Below are positions 1 to 8,879 of a stretch of 64,000 bases of DNA, one piece after another (position 1 is the first letter of the stretch; every line of letters starts with the position of its first letter). A program made the position numbers and the translations under genes. The notes beneath the pieces are model-generated. The model was given only the letters and a program-made list of their open reading frames with translations, was not told the DNA's origin and did no database searches. The stretch spans positions 186,001 to 250,000 of the forward strand of contig NZ_VWXX01000002.1 of assembly GCF_008632335.1 (NCBI RefSeq). The letters are read 5' to 3'. The stretch comes from Thiohalocapsa marina. GTDB taxonomy: Bacteria > Pseudomonadota > Gammaproteobacteria > Chromatiales > Chromatiaceae.

Positions 1-177
1 TACCTTGCGCCAGTCCGGCGGTTCGGCAGGAACAACTGTGCTCCCCATGACGCGTTCCGGAGTGCCTTCAGCCAGCCTGAACACCTCGAGGAATGATGGA
101 TCGTATTCGAGATCCTCCCCGGCAGGTGCTTCGACCGGGCATGGCTCAAGTAGTTTTTGAACGTCGATCACCGACAT
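1..177 (-). CDS. tssA: Type VI secretion protein TssA, 5' end only (partial)
   Basis: Reading the minus strand from the ATG at 177 gives 59 codons that run off the window edge. The start MSVIDVQKLLEPCPVEAPAG is followed by GEDLEYDPSFLE and VVPAEPPDWRKV. This is the hallmark ImpA N-terminal domain of TssA proteins (PxGEDLxYDPxFLE, then PAExPDWR). TssA helps prime baseplate and sheath assembly of the type VI secretion system on the cytoplasmic side. A purine-rich GAGGGAT lies about 12 bases before the ATG. Only the N-terminal domain start is visible, so the TssA subclass cannot be told, and the rest of any T6SS cluster would lie to the left of this window. It was identified by direct translation because the fragment is short. 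Confidence 0.85.
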   Translation of the reverse strand, partial: MSVIDVQKLLEPCPVEAPAGEDLEYDPSFLEVFRLAEGTPERVMGSTVVPAEPPDWRKV

Positions 178-432
178 TTCCGAGGATCCCTCGCGAGATT
201 GCTACGGGCCTTTCGATTCCGTCGATTGTCTTTGGCGCCACGATGGCGCCCGCGGGAGCAGGCAGAGCGCTCGCCTTTTCGTGTTGCTCGATTCAATACT
301 AGACCATGCTGTGCCGGTCGGGGGAGGGAGGCCGGCCGGTTGGGTGACCGGAGGCCAGCGGGCACTGGCGCCTTTTCGGTCAACCTCAAAGCCAGTCCAG
401 GCTGGCCTGAAGGCCCGATGATCCGAACTCTA

Positions 433-461
433 GGGAAACGCTGATTTATTCAGCATTTCCC
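433..461. repeat. 29-nt palindromic REP-like element, copy 1
   Basis: GGGAAACGCTGA, a five-base loop, then TCAGCATTTCCC forms an imperfect hairpin. It has the same arm layout and the same length as the element at 589-617. It lies in the 490-base stretch between tssA and the Cache-domain gene, which otherwise contains no recognisable gene. Two equal-length palindromes in one gap suggest a dispersed extragenic repeat family rather than a terminator, since no T-tract follows. Confidence 0.55.
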
Positions 462-546
462 GTGCGGGGCAGGAGGCCCCGCCATTCTTAGCGGCGCAAG
501 CGGCTGAAAGTGAAGCGCTTCGGGAACCGCGTTTTCGGATCGCGTG

Positions 547-658
547 CGGATTTTTGGCCAGGATGGCCAATCAATCAGCGTCTCCCAAGGGAGCCGCTGA
601 TGTACTCAGCGGTTCCCGTACGGACTTTTGGCCAGGAGGGTAAATCAATCAGCGTCTC
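547..658. repeat. Imperfect direct repeat pair (about 37 bp)
   Basis: The segment starting GGATTTTTGGCCAGGATGGC (547-584) recurs as GGACTTTTGGCCAGGAGGGT (621-658). Both copies continue with AATCAATCAGCGTCTC. The palindrome at 589-617 sits between them, so hairpin and direct repeat together form a composite of about 70 bp that is partly duplicated. Nothing coding was seen here. Confidence 0.5.
589..617. repeat. 29-nt palindromic REP-like element, copy 2
   Basis: GGGAGCCGCTGA, loop TGTAC, TCAGCGGTTCCC. This is a well-paired hairpin (12-base arms with one mismatch) that matches the copy at 433-461 in size and core sequence (CGCTGA...TCAGC). Confidence 0.6.
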
Positions 659-667
659 GTTAGAGGA

Positions 668-1585
668 TCACTCGTACATGCCGGCGCCGACGATCATCGG
701 CTCTCCGTCGACCATGACCTGCTGTACATAGGTGGTCTTGCGCGCCGGGCGTTCGGGCATGCCGGGCCGGGGCCAGAGGTAGTGGACCCAGCCGGATCCC
801 TGTTCCCGGGCCAGGGTGATGTAGTTGCGGACGATGTAGGTGCCATCCATGTCCCGGGCATCCCACAGGTTGCGGCCTTCGATGGCGGGGAAGGCGGGGT
901 TCACCAGTTCGATGCCGCTGTCCGAGGTGACGAAGACGTAGGTGTCGTGGAAGAAGAAGCGATCGCGCTTGTCCCGCAGTCGCTCGAATGCGGCCCGTCC
1001 CTGTTTTTCCAGCAGGCTGGCGGCGGCGCGGACTTCCTGCACCAGGAAGGCCTTTTCCATGGGGGGCTGATAGAGGCCGCTGCCAACCAGGTAGGTGGTG
1101 CCGTCGGGGGCGGTCGCGCGGGTGATGTAGGTGGATTTCCAGACCGGTTGCGGATCATGGGGTCGGTTCCATTGGTAGTGGACCCAGCCCTGGCCATCGC
1201 CGTCCCGGGCGGTGCGCACGAACATCCGGCCGATGGGCTTGCCGCCGATGTCCTGCAGGTCGAGCAGGTTCTGTCGCTCGTGTTCGAGGTCGGGCGGATA
1301 GACCTGGCGGTTGCCTTCGAGGTCCCAGACGAACAGGTAGCGGTCGCCCTGGAACCAGCGGCTGCCCTCGATGCGGAAGTCGGGGAAGACGGCTTCGCCC
1401 TGGGTCTCGATGGCGGCTGCGGCGGCGTTGACCAGTTCGACGATGGCGCGGATGGACTGGTGTTCGTAGTCCGGCATCTCGTCTGCGCGGGTGGCCGTTG
1501 TTGGCCAGAGCAGGGTGAACGCGACCAGGGTGCAGCAGATGAGTCCGGACTGGACGGGATGCGCTGATCCGAGCGGCTTGTTCAT
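668..1585 (-). CDS. Secreted double Cache-domain protein
   Basis: This is a 305-residue protein with an N-terminal signal peptide (hydrophobic stretch around residues 15-33, TATRADE as the likely cleavage zone). It then carries two similar Cache (sCache_2-like) modules. The first contains FVWDLEGNRQVYPPDL and QGWVHYQWNRP. The second contains FVTSDSGIELVNPAF, EGRNLWDARDMDG and SGWVHYLWPRP. The G-WVHY-W-RP hairpin followed by K-(S/T)TY is typical of Cache_2 domains, which bind small organic ligands in the periplasm, usually as chemoreceptor or kinase sensors. Here no transmembrane helix or signalling domain follows, so it is probably a free periplasmic ligand-binding protein. The partner and ligand cannot be told. 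Confidence 0.8.
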   Translation of the reverse strand: MNKPLGSAHPVQSGLICCTLVAFTLLWPTTATRADEMPDYEHQSIRAIVELVNAAAAAIETQGEAVFPDFRIEGSRWFQGDRYLFVWDLEGNRQVYPPDLEHERQNLLDLQDIGGKPIGRMFVRTARDGDGQGWVHYQWNRPHDPQPVWKSTYITRATAPDGTTYLVGSGLYQPPMEKAFLVQEVRAAASLLEKQGRAAFERLRDKRDRFFFHDTYVFVTSDSGIELVNPAFPAIEGRNLWDARDMDGTYIVRNYITLAREQGSGWVHYLWPRPGMPERPARKTTYVQQVMVDGEPMIVGAGMYE

Positions 1586-1648
1586 GGTGAAGGCCCTCTG
1601 CTGTGTGGGTGTTGGTCTCTGGTCTCTGGTCGCTGTCGCTGCCTTTGA

Positions 1649-2950
<1,302 letters not shown>

Positions 2951-3041
2951 CGCTAGCCCCTAGCGCCGGGCCCTGACGCTGCTCGATCCCGGTCCCGGCG
3001 TCGGAGTCGGACCGCTGGATGTCTCCGGGATCACGGCATGC

Positions 3042-3129
3042 TGCACCGCAACAATTTTTTCCCCAAGGGGGGTTGACAGCCTCCCGGGCCATCGGTATTG
3101 TGCACTGCAACAATTGCTGCACTGCAACA
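3042..3129 (+). promoter_or_regulatory. Sigma70-type promoter with three PhaR-like operator copies
   Basis: TTGACA (3073-3078), a 17-base spacer and TATTGT (3096-3101) make a strong -35/-10 pair ahead of the phasin gene. TGCACYGCAACA occurs three times: 3042-3053, upstream of the -35; 3101-3112, overlapping the -10 end; and 3118-3129. The first and third copies also fit TG-N-TGC-N3-GCAA, which I recall as the PhbF/PhaR consensus in Herbaspirillum. PhaR repressors turn phasin genes off until PHA accumulates, so the arrangement predicts PhaR autoregulated control. The phaR gene is not in the window. Confidence 0.7.
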
Positions 3130-3153
3130 TCAACGACATCAGGAAAACAAATC

Positions 3154-3528
3154 ATGAGCACCAACACCAACATGCTGAACACCTACAACGACATGGCCAA
3201 CAAGAGCGTCGATCAGATGAACGCGCTGGGCGAGCTGAACCTGAAGATCGCGGAGAAGATGGTCGCGCGTCAGATGGACATGATGAACATGTTCGTCGAG
3301 CAGAGCGTTCGCATGATGAAGCTGGCCACCGAGGCCAAGGGTTACAACGAGTACTACAAGGGTCAGGTCGAGATGACCAAGGACATCGCCGACAAGATGA
3401 TGAGCGAGTCCAAGGCCAACATGCACATGGCTGGCGAGATCCGTGACGAGTACCGCGGCTGGTTCGACGGCGCCATGAGCGAGATGAAGAACAACAGCGC
3501 CACCATCCGCAACGCTGTCACTGCCTGA
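3154..3528 (+). CDS. Phasin family protein (PHA granule-associated)
   Basis: A 124-residue, highly helical protein with no cysteine, rich in Met, Lys and Glu (MLNTYNDMANKSVDQMNALG, then NLKIAEKMVARQMDMMNMFV). The pattern of amphipathic helices ending in an A-x-x-(I/V)-x-x-A-V tail is that of phasins. These coat polyhydroxyalkanoate granules and control their size and number. Identification rests on this pattern and on the adjacent phaB gene and PhaR-like sites. The start at 3154 was chosen because upstream codons in the frame run through the promoter and operators. It is probably co-transcribed with the downstream reductase after a 111-base gap. Confidence 0.82.
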   Translation: MSTNTNMLNTYNDMANKSVDQMNALGELNLKIAEKMVARQMDMMNMFVEQSVRMMKLATEAKGYNEYYKGQVEMTKDIADKMMSESKANMHMAGEIRDEYRGWFDGAMSEMKNNSATIRNAVTA

Positions 3529-3639
3529 CGCACCCGCACGGCTGGCGCCCTCGGCCTCTGGTCCGGCTCTCTGGCCGGGCCCGGGGCGGGGTGCTACCAT
3601 CCGCGCCTGGTTCCATAACAACACCCGAGGAGAACAGTC

Positions 3640-4389
3640 ATGACCGCAGCTGCAAGAGTCGCCCTGGTTACCGGTGGCATTGGGGGCATCGGCACCGCCA
3701 TCTGCCAGCGCCTGTGCCGCGATGGCCTCCGTGTCGTCGCCAACCATCATCCGTCCGAGCAGGACGCCGCGGTGGCCTGGAAGAAAGAGCAGCAGGAGGC
3801 CGGCTTCGACGTCGACACCATCGCCGGCGACGTGTCCTCGTTCGAGGACTCCCAGCGCATGGTCGCCGAGATCAAGCAGGCCCACGGCCCAGTGACTGTT
3901 CTCGTCAACTGTGCCGGCATCACCCGGGACAAGACGTTTAAGAAGATGGATGAGGCGAGCTGGAATGCCGTCATCAACGTCAACCTGAACAGCGTCTTCA
4001 ATGTCACGCGCCAGGTCTGGGACGACATGCTGGCTGCCGGCTCCGGTCGCGTGGTCAACATCTCCTCGGTGAACGGCCAGCGCGGCCAGTTCGGCCAGAC
4101 CAATTATTCGACGGCCAAGGCCGGCATGCACGGCTTCACCATGGCACTGGCCCAGGAAGGGGCTGCCAAGGGCGTCACGGTCAATACCGTCTCGCCGGGT
4201 TACGTCGAGACCGCTATGACCAAGGCCATGCGTGACGATGTGCGCGAGGCCATCGTCTCTGGCGTGCCGATGCGTCGCATGGGCCAGCCGGAAGAGATCG
4301 CCAGCGCGGTGTCCTTCCTGGTCGCGGAAGAGAACGGCTATGTCACCGGCGCCAACCTGCCCGTGAACGGCGGCCTGTTCATCCACTGA
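3640..4389 (+). CDS. phaB: Acetoacetyl-CoA reductase PhaB (SDR family)
   Basis: A 249-residue short-chain dehydrogenase. It reduces acetoacetyl-CoA to (R)-3-hydroxybutyryl-CoA with NADPH for PHB synthesis. The Rossmann motif VTGGIGGIGTAIC is at residues 10-22, NCAGITRD is near 90, and the catalytic set is Asn near 112, Ser in NISSVNGQRGQ and YSTAK (Tyr/Lys). The FGQTNYSTAKAGMHGFTMAL block and the C-terminal NGYVTGANLPVNGGLFIH are typical of PhaB rather than FabG. It is preceded by a good ribosome binding site (GAGGAGAACAGTC) and followed by a rho-independent terminator. No phaA or phaC is adjacent. Confidence 0.93.
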   Translation: MTAAARVALVTGGIGGIGTAICQRLCRDGLRVVANHHPSEQDAAVAWKKEQQEAGFDVDTIAGDVSSFEDSQRMVAEIKQAHGPVTVLVNCAGITRDKTFKKMDEASWNAVINVNLNSVFNVTRQVWDDMLAAGSGRVVNISSVNGQRGQFGQTNYSTAKAGMHGFTMALAQEGAAKGVTVNTVSPGYVETAMTKAMRDDVREAIVSGVPMRRMGQPEEIASAVSFLVAEENGYVTGANLPVNGGLFIH

Positions 4390-4540
4390 TCATTCGCACG
4401 ACTGGGAACCGTCCCGGTCGCGCATTGAAACAAAACCGATTTCGCCCCGCGCGATCCCGGGCCAAGCTGGTAGAACCCAGCCTGCCTGCCGCGCCGGGGC
4501 CACCGAGTCCTCCTCGTCTCTCTCACCATGAGACGCTTCA

Positions 4541-4566
4541 GCCCGGCACCCCGCCGGGCTTTTTTT
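4541..4566 (+). terminator. Rho-independent terminator after phaB
   Basis: The GCCCGGC stem (4541-4547), a short loop and GCCGGGC (4553-4559) are followed directly by a run of seven T. It lies between phaB (plus) and the convergent EF-G-like gene (minus), eight bases from the latter's stop. It should end the phasin-phaB transcript. Confidence 0.85.
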
Positions 4567-4573
4567 ATCCCCA

Positions 4574-6718
4574 TCACTCTCCAGTCAGGTCAAACCGCCT
4601 GAACTGCATGGTGAACTGCCCGCGGCCCTGGGTCAGGCTTCGCAGGTCTGTGGTGTAGCCCAGCAGCGCCTGCAGACCAACCTCGCCCCGGATGCTCGCG
4701 TTGCCATCGCGGATATTGGTGGACTGGATCTCCCCCCGACGCTGTTGCAGATCGCCGAGCACCGTGCCCAGATTGTCCTCGGGGACCAGGATCTCCACCG
4801 CCATCACCGGACGCAACACCGCCGGTTGCGCATCCGCCAGCGCCTTGGCCAAGGCACGGGCAGCCACCGCGCTGAGCGACTCCGCAGTGCTCGCCGCACC
4901 GAACAGTTCAACCGCCTCAAGTGCAACCGCCACATCCTCCAGCGCCGCCCCGTGCTGTGGACCCGCACTCAGCCCCAGATGCAGCCCCTCGCGCAGGCAA
5001 GACACCTGCTCCGGGGTCAGCTCCACCCCCTCTGGTCGCACCGCCGGCACACAGTCCACATGGTTACCGCTGCCACGCGTCTGCGGCGAGACCCGCACCC
5101 TGGCCCAGGCTGTGGCAGCCGGCTGCTTGCCGTCCGGGGTCGGCGGTCGGCTGAAGAGTGCCTCCGCCGCGGCCGCCGCCGTGATCGTCTCGCGCAGGGC
5201 CACCGCCGGCCGACCGCTACGCACCTGCTGGTGGAATTCCCGCTCCAGCCGCTCGATGACGATCTGCAGATGCAGTTCCCCCATGCCCCGCAGCAGACGC
5301 TGGCCGGTCTCGGGGTCCTCCGCCACCTGCAGCGTCGGGTCCTCCTGCTGCAGCTTGTCCAGGGCCTCCAGCAGGCGCTCCTCATCGGTGCCGGCAGCGG
5401 GCTCGATGGCCAGGCTCAGCACCGGCTGGCGCAGATCGATGCGCTCCAGGCTCAGCAGATGCTCCGGGGCACAGAGGGTGTCGCCGGTGGAGGCGTGGCG
5501 CAGACCGGCAAGCAGCACGATCTGTCCGGGCTCAGCCTGGTCCAGACGGGTCTTGTGGCCCGCGTCGATGTCGAAGATGCGCGCCACCTGCTCGGTGACC
5601 ACCCGACCGTCGCCGGTGATGAAGGACACCTTGTCCCCCGGCAGCAGCCGATTGCGGTAGAGTCGGGTGAAGCAGTGCCGCCGCCCGTCCCACATCTGCA
5701 CCTTGAACACCAGTGCCACCAGCGGACCCTTGCCGCCGAGCACCACCTCCTCGACGCCGTCGTCCGGCAGCCGAGCCCGGGCCGGCGGGCGGTCCAGCGG
5801 TGCCGGCAGCAGATCCACCGCCGCGTCCATGATCGGCTGCACCCCCAGATTGCGCAGGGCACTGCCGCCAAAGCACGGAAACAACCGCCCGGCCAGGGTG
5901 CCTGTGCGCAGCGCCGCCAGCAGCGCCGCGGGCTCCGGCTCATCGCCGCCGAGGACACGGTCTGCCAGGGCCTCGTCGAACTCTGCCGCCGCCAACAGCA
6001 GCGACTCGCGCAACGGCGCCAGCGGTGTCCACAGGGACTCCGGGCAGGGCTCGGCGCTGACCTGTTCGCCCTGCTCGCCGCCGAAGCGCAGCAGGGTCTT
6101 GTGCACCAGGTCCACCACCGCGTCCTGCTCCGCCGGGGTGGGCGACAGGCCGCTGCGTTCGAGCGCGGGGTCAGCAAGGGGCACGGTGACGGCGACCGGC
6201 TCCACCTGCAGCTGCTCGCGGATGTGCGCCAGCACCTGGAGAAAATCGGCACCGGGGCGGTCCATCTTGTTGACGAAGAACAGCACCGGCAGCCCGAAGC
6301 GGCAGCGCTGGCGCCACACCGTTTCGGTCTGGGGTTCGACGCCGCGGACGCCGTCCAGCACCAGGATGACGCCGTCGAGGACGCGCATGGAACGCTCCAC
6401 CTCGATGGTAAAATCCACATGGCCCGGGGTGTCCACCACCTGCAGCAGGTGATCGCGCCAGGGGGCGCGGGTGACCGCGGCGGTGATGGTGATGCCGTGC
6501 TGCTGCTCCTCGGCCATCCAGTCCATGTGGGCGGCGCCGTCATGCACCTCGCCGATCTTGTGCGAGGCGCCGGCATAGAACAGGATGCGTTCCGTCAGCG
6601 TGGTCTTGCCGGCATCCACATGGGCGGCAATGCCGATGTTGCGCACATGTGCCAGCTTGCCGGACAGTTGCGCTTGGCTCGCCCGGGGGGCGGCCCTGGA
6701 TTTGTGTGAGTGACTCAT
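4574..6718 (-). CDS. Elongation factor G-like translational GTPase
   Basis: A 714-residue EF-G paralogue. Visible GTPase motifs are G1 AHVDAGKTT (32-40), G2 HGITIT (74-79), G3 DTPGH (96-100) and G4 NKMD (150-153). It ends with the domain V block YTTDLRSLTQGRGQFTMQF typical of EF-G. The usual EQERGITI reads EEQQHGITI, an Arg-to-His change in switch I, and the central domains diverge from housekeeping EF-G. There are no ribosomal protein or tuf genes nearby, so this is probably a second EF-G (EF-G2-like) or a specialised ribosome-acting GTPase. Start: MSHSHK at 6718 was chosen because family homology begins just after it and because the upstream extension overlaps the divergent promoter region. 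Confidence 0.85.
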   Translation of the reverse strand: MSHSHKSRAAPRASQAQLSGKLAHVRNIGIAAHVDAGKTTLTERILFYAGASHKIGEVHDGAAHMDWMAEEQQHGITITAAVTRAPWRDHLLQVVDTPGHVDFTIEVERSMRVLDGVILVLDGVRGVEPQTETVWRQRCRFGLPVLFFVNKMDRPGADFLQVLAHIREQLQVEPVAVTVPLADPALERSGLSPTPAEQDAVVDLVHKTLLRFGGEQGEQVSAEPCPESLWTPLAPLRESLLLAAAEFDEALADRVLGGDEPEPAALLAALRTGTLAGRLFPCFGGSALRNLGVQPIMDAAVDLLPAPLDRPPARARLPDDGVEEVVLGGKGPLVALVFKVQMWDGRRHCFTRLYRNRLLPGDKVSFITGDGRVVTEQVARIFDIDAGHKTRLDQAEPGQIVLLAGLRHASTGDTLCAPEHLLSLERIDLRQPVLSLAIEPAAGTDEERLLEALDKLQQEDPTLQVAEDPETGQRLLRGMGELHLQIVIERLEREFHQQVRSGRPAVALRETITAAAAAEALFSRPPTPDGKQPAATAWARVRVSPQTRGSGNHVDCVPAVRPEGVELTPEQVSCLREGLHLGLSAGPQHGAALEDVAVALEAVELFGAASTAESLSAVAARALAKALADAQPAVLRPVMAVEILVPEDNLGTVLGDLQQRRGEIQSTNIRDGNASIRGEVGLQALLGYTTDLRSLTQGRGQFTMQFRRFDLTGE

Positions 6719-6855
6719 CGCAACCCGAGCGGACCTGTAATGTCTGTTCCAGAGGAGAGTTTGTCTTTTGCGGGTTGGGTGTCGGTGGTCAACGGCCAAC
6801 CCGCTCAGATTGTGGTCGAGAACTTGTTGTTTTTGTACAGCTGGGAGAGTGCTCC

Positions 6856-7839
6856 ATGAACAACCCGATGCAGTTCCGGACAACCGAGAGCCGGCGACCG
6901 AGGCCCGGCGGGCTGTCCAGCCGTTTGGCCGGCTGTTCGGTCCTGTTGCTGCTGGCAGCCATGCCGGCGGGCGCCGAGCTGTACCGGCTGGCGAGCGTCA
7001 GCGACAGTGTCATCGGCGTTCCATTCTATGTGAAGACCGACGCCGAGCATACGCTGCTGGACATCGGTCGGCACTTCGGCGCCGGCTACGACGAGATGCA
7101 GCAGGCCAACCCGAATGTGGACATGTGGGTGCCCGGTGACGATGCCGACGTGCTGGTGCCGGATTTTCATGTGCTGCCCAGTACCCCGCGAGAGGGGCTG
7201 GTGATGAATCTGGCGGAGAAGCGCATGTACTTCTTTCGTTCCGCCACCGAGGTGGAGACCTTCTCCGTCGGCATCGGCCGCGAGGGCTGGGAGACCCCGG
7301 TCGGCACCTACAGCATCATCGAGAAGATCAAGGATCCCACCTGGACGCCGCCGGCGTCCATCCGCAAGGAGCACGCGGAGGCCGGTGATCCGCTGCCGGC
7401 GGTGGTCCCCGCGGGCCCGGACAATCCCCTCGGCGCCTTCGCCATGCGCCTGAGCAATCCCAGCTATCTCATCCACGGCACCAACAAGCCCTGGGGCGTG
7501 GGCATGCCGGTGAGTCATGGCTGCACGCGCATGTATCCGGAGGACATCGAGCGCCTGTTCGGCAAGGTGGCCACCGGCACGCCGGTGCGCATCGTCGACG
7601 AGCCCTACAAGGTCGGCTGGCTGGGCGATTTTCTGTATCTGGAGGTCAACGCCAATGCGGCGCAGGCCGGGGGGGTGCCGCTGGAGCAGGTGATTCCGCC
7701 ATCGGTGGCGGAGGCGGACGGGGTGGTGATCGACTGGGAAGCGGTGCGGACGGCCGTGAACGACAATGCCGGCCTGCCACACCTGGTGGGAGGCCGGCAG
7801 GGCTCAAGGAGCTGGCATCACTTGGACATGATCTTCTGA
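6856..7839 (+). CDS. L,D-transpeptidase (ErfK/YbiS/YcfS type) with LysM-like domain
   Basis: A 327-residue exported enzyme. It has an N-terminal signal peptide (LAGCSVLLLLAAMPAGAELY). A LysM-like peptidoglycan-binding segment follows (DTLLDIGRHF-like block, residues about 60-100, containing NPNVDMWVPGDD). The YkuD catalytic domain has HGTNKPWGVGMPVSHGCTRM, with the catalytic Cys in SHGCTRMYPED. Family members form 3-3 crosslinks in peptidoglycan or attach Braun lipoprotein to diaminopimelate. The gene ends by overlapping a convergent Lpp-type lipoprotein gene by 22 bases, which suggests its substrate. The start ATG at 6856 is preceded by GGGAGAGTGCTCC. Confidence 0.92.
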   Translation: MNNPMQFRTTESRRPRPGGLSSRLAGCSVLLLLAAMPAGAELYRLASVSDSVIGVPFYVKTDAEHTLLDIGRHFGAGYDEMQQANPNVDMWVPGDDADVLVPDFHVLPSTPREGLVMNLAEKRMYFFRSATEVETFSVGIGREGWETPVGTYSIIEKIKDPTWTPPASIRKEHAEAGDPLPAVVPAGPDNPLGAFAMRLSNPSYLIHGTNKPWGVGMPVSHGCTRMYPEDIERLFGKVATGTPVRIVDEPYKVGWLGDFLYLEVNANAAQAGGVPLEQVIPPSVAEADGVVIDWEAVRTAVNDNAGLPHLVGGRQGSRSWHHLDMIF

Positions 7840-8015
7840 TACATGCGGTTGATGCGCTCCTCATTGGCTTCGCAGCAGGCCTGGGCGGAGTTGGCGGCAT
7901 CCATGGCGGCCTGGGCCATGTCGCGGGCCTCCTGATCGGTGGCGCAACCACCCAGCAGGGCGGCGCTGATCAGGGCCGCAGCGGACAACGACACGATCTT
8001 GATATTCTTCGTCAT
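7818..8015 (-). CDS. Lpp/OprI-type small outer-membrane lipoprotein
   Basis: 65 residues: a signal peptide ending in lipobox LLGGC (Cys24), then a heptad-patterned helix (DQEARDMAQAAMDAANSAQA) that would form a trimeric coiled coil. The C-terminus is RMYQKIMSK, with a terminal Lys. In Braun lipoprotein the C-terminal Lys is the residue joined to peptidoglycan by L,D-transpeptidases. An unusual feature is a vicinal Cys pair in the helix (QACCEANEE). The ribosome binding site CTGGAGAAATCGCC precedes the ATG at 8015. It is convergent and overlapping with the L,D-transpeptidase gene. Confidence 0.88.
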   Translation of the reverse strand: MTKNIKIVSLSAAALISAALLGGCATDQEARDMAQAAMDAANSAQACCEANEERINRMYQKIMSK

Positions 8016-8027
8016 GGCGATTTCTCC

Positions 8028-8062
8028 AGGTGAATATGCCGAACGGCAAGGTGAATATGCCG
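8028..8062. repeat. 14-bp direct repeat upstream of the lpp-like gene
   Basis: AGGTGAATATGCCG occurs at 8028-8041 and again at 8049-8062, 21 bases apart (two helical turns). The spacing and the position just ahead of the lipoprotein start, covering its ribosome binding site region, are compatible with a regulator site or a small tandem duplication. No known regulator is recognised. Confidence 0.4.
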
Positions 8063-8219
8063 GACTGCACTTTGGGTATAGCACAGGACCGAGGTTTTTC
8101 CGACCCCTGTCGTGCGGATGGTAGCAGAGTCCGTCAGGGATGTGCGAAGGCCGTGCAAGGCAAAATGGCGCTTGCACGGGATACAATGGGGCGGGAATCA
8201 GCGCAGGAACGGACGGGGC

Positions 8220-8879
8220 ATGGTAAGCAGGTATTACGGCAAGACCAGCGAGGACCGCGCGTCGGCGCCGTTTCGCTGCCAGGGTTTCGTGCGCAACGGC
8301 ATCATCGGTCGGACCGACGGCCAGGACGCCGGCCGGCCCGTGGCCATCGCGTCGCTGCCGCCGTTCCTGCGCGCCCTGCTGGTCACCGACGGCACGGTCA
8401 CCAAGATCCTCGAGGCCTACTTCTGGGAGCCGGTGCGCGTCGATACCCTGCGCCAGGAGTGCATCGATGTGGAGGCTGCCATTCCGTGGATCGAGGTGTC
8501 CGCCGGTGACCGGGTCATGGTGCGCCGCGTGCAGCTGCGCGGCGTCGACACCGGCTTGCCCTATGCCCACGCCTTTTCGGTGATCCGGCTCGAACGCATC
8601 CCCGAGGGCTTCCGCCAGCGCCTGATCGACCGCGAGATCGGCATCGGGGCGCTGATCCGCGACAGTGGCCTGGAGAGCTACCGCGAGGTCATGGAGGTGG
8701 GCCTGGAAGGGCCGCCGTCTCCCGAGGTGAGCCCTGATGCGACACAGGATGCGATACAGGGCGGGGTCTCGCGCACCTACCGCATCATCATCGCCGGCGA
8801 GCCGGTGATCCTGATCACGGAGACCTTTCCGCTGGACCTGTACCGGTCCGATCCGGGCGCCGGCGGAGATCCTGGGTGA
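8220..8879 (+). CDS. Chorismate-pyruvate lyase-like protein (DUF98 type)
   Basis: A 219-residue cytoplasmic protein. The family pattern is visible in [20 protein letters not shown] (residues about 47-66), [28 protein letters not shown] with the catalytic-type Arg/Glu neighbourhood, and [17 protein letters not shown] before a C-terminal [23 protein letters not shown]. UbiC/DUF98 proteins release pyruvate from chorismate to make 4-hydroxybenzoate, or act on related shikimate-derived substrates. Which of these holds here cannot be told. The start at 8220 is preceded by GGACGGGGC. The 3' end overlaps lipB tail to tail by 65 bases. Confidence 0.75.
   Translation: MVSRYYGKTSEDRASAPFRCQGFVRNGIIGRTDGQDAGRPVAIASLPPFLRALLVTDGTVTKILEAYFWEPVRVDTLRQECIDVEAAIPWIEVSAGDRVMVRRVQLRGVDTGLPYAHAFSVIRLERIPEGFRQRLIDREIGIGALIRDSGLESYREVMEVGLEGPPSPEVSPDATQDAIQGGVSRTYRIIIAGEPVILITETFPLDLYRSDPGAGGDPG

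Noticed and set aside
4745-6709. A 654-codon plus-strand frame opposite the EF-G-like gene.
   Set aside because: Low-complexity His/Gln/Arg-rich shadow of the GTPase gene, with no independent start signal or motif.
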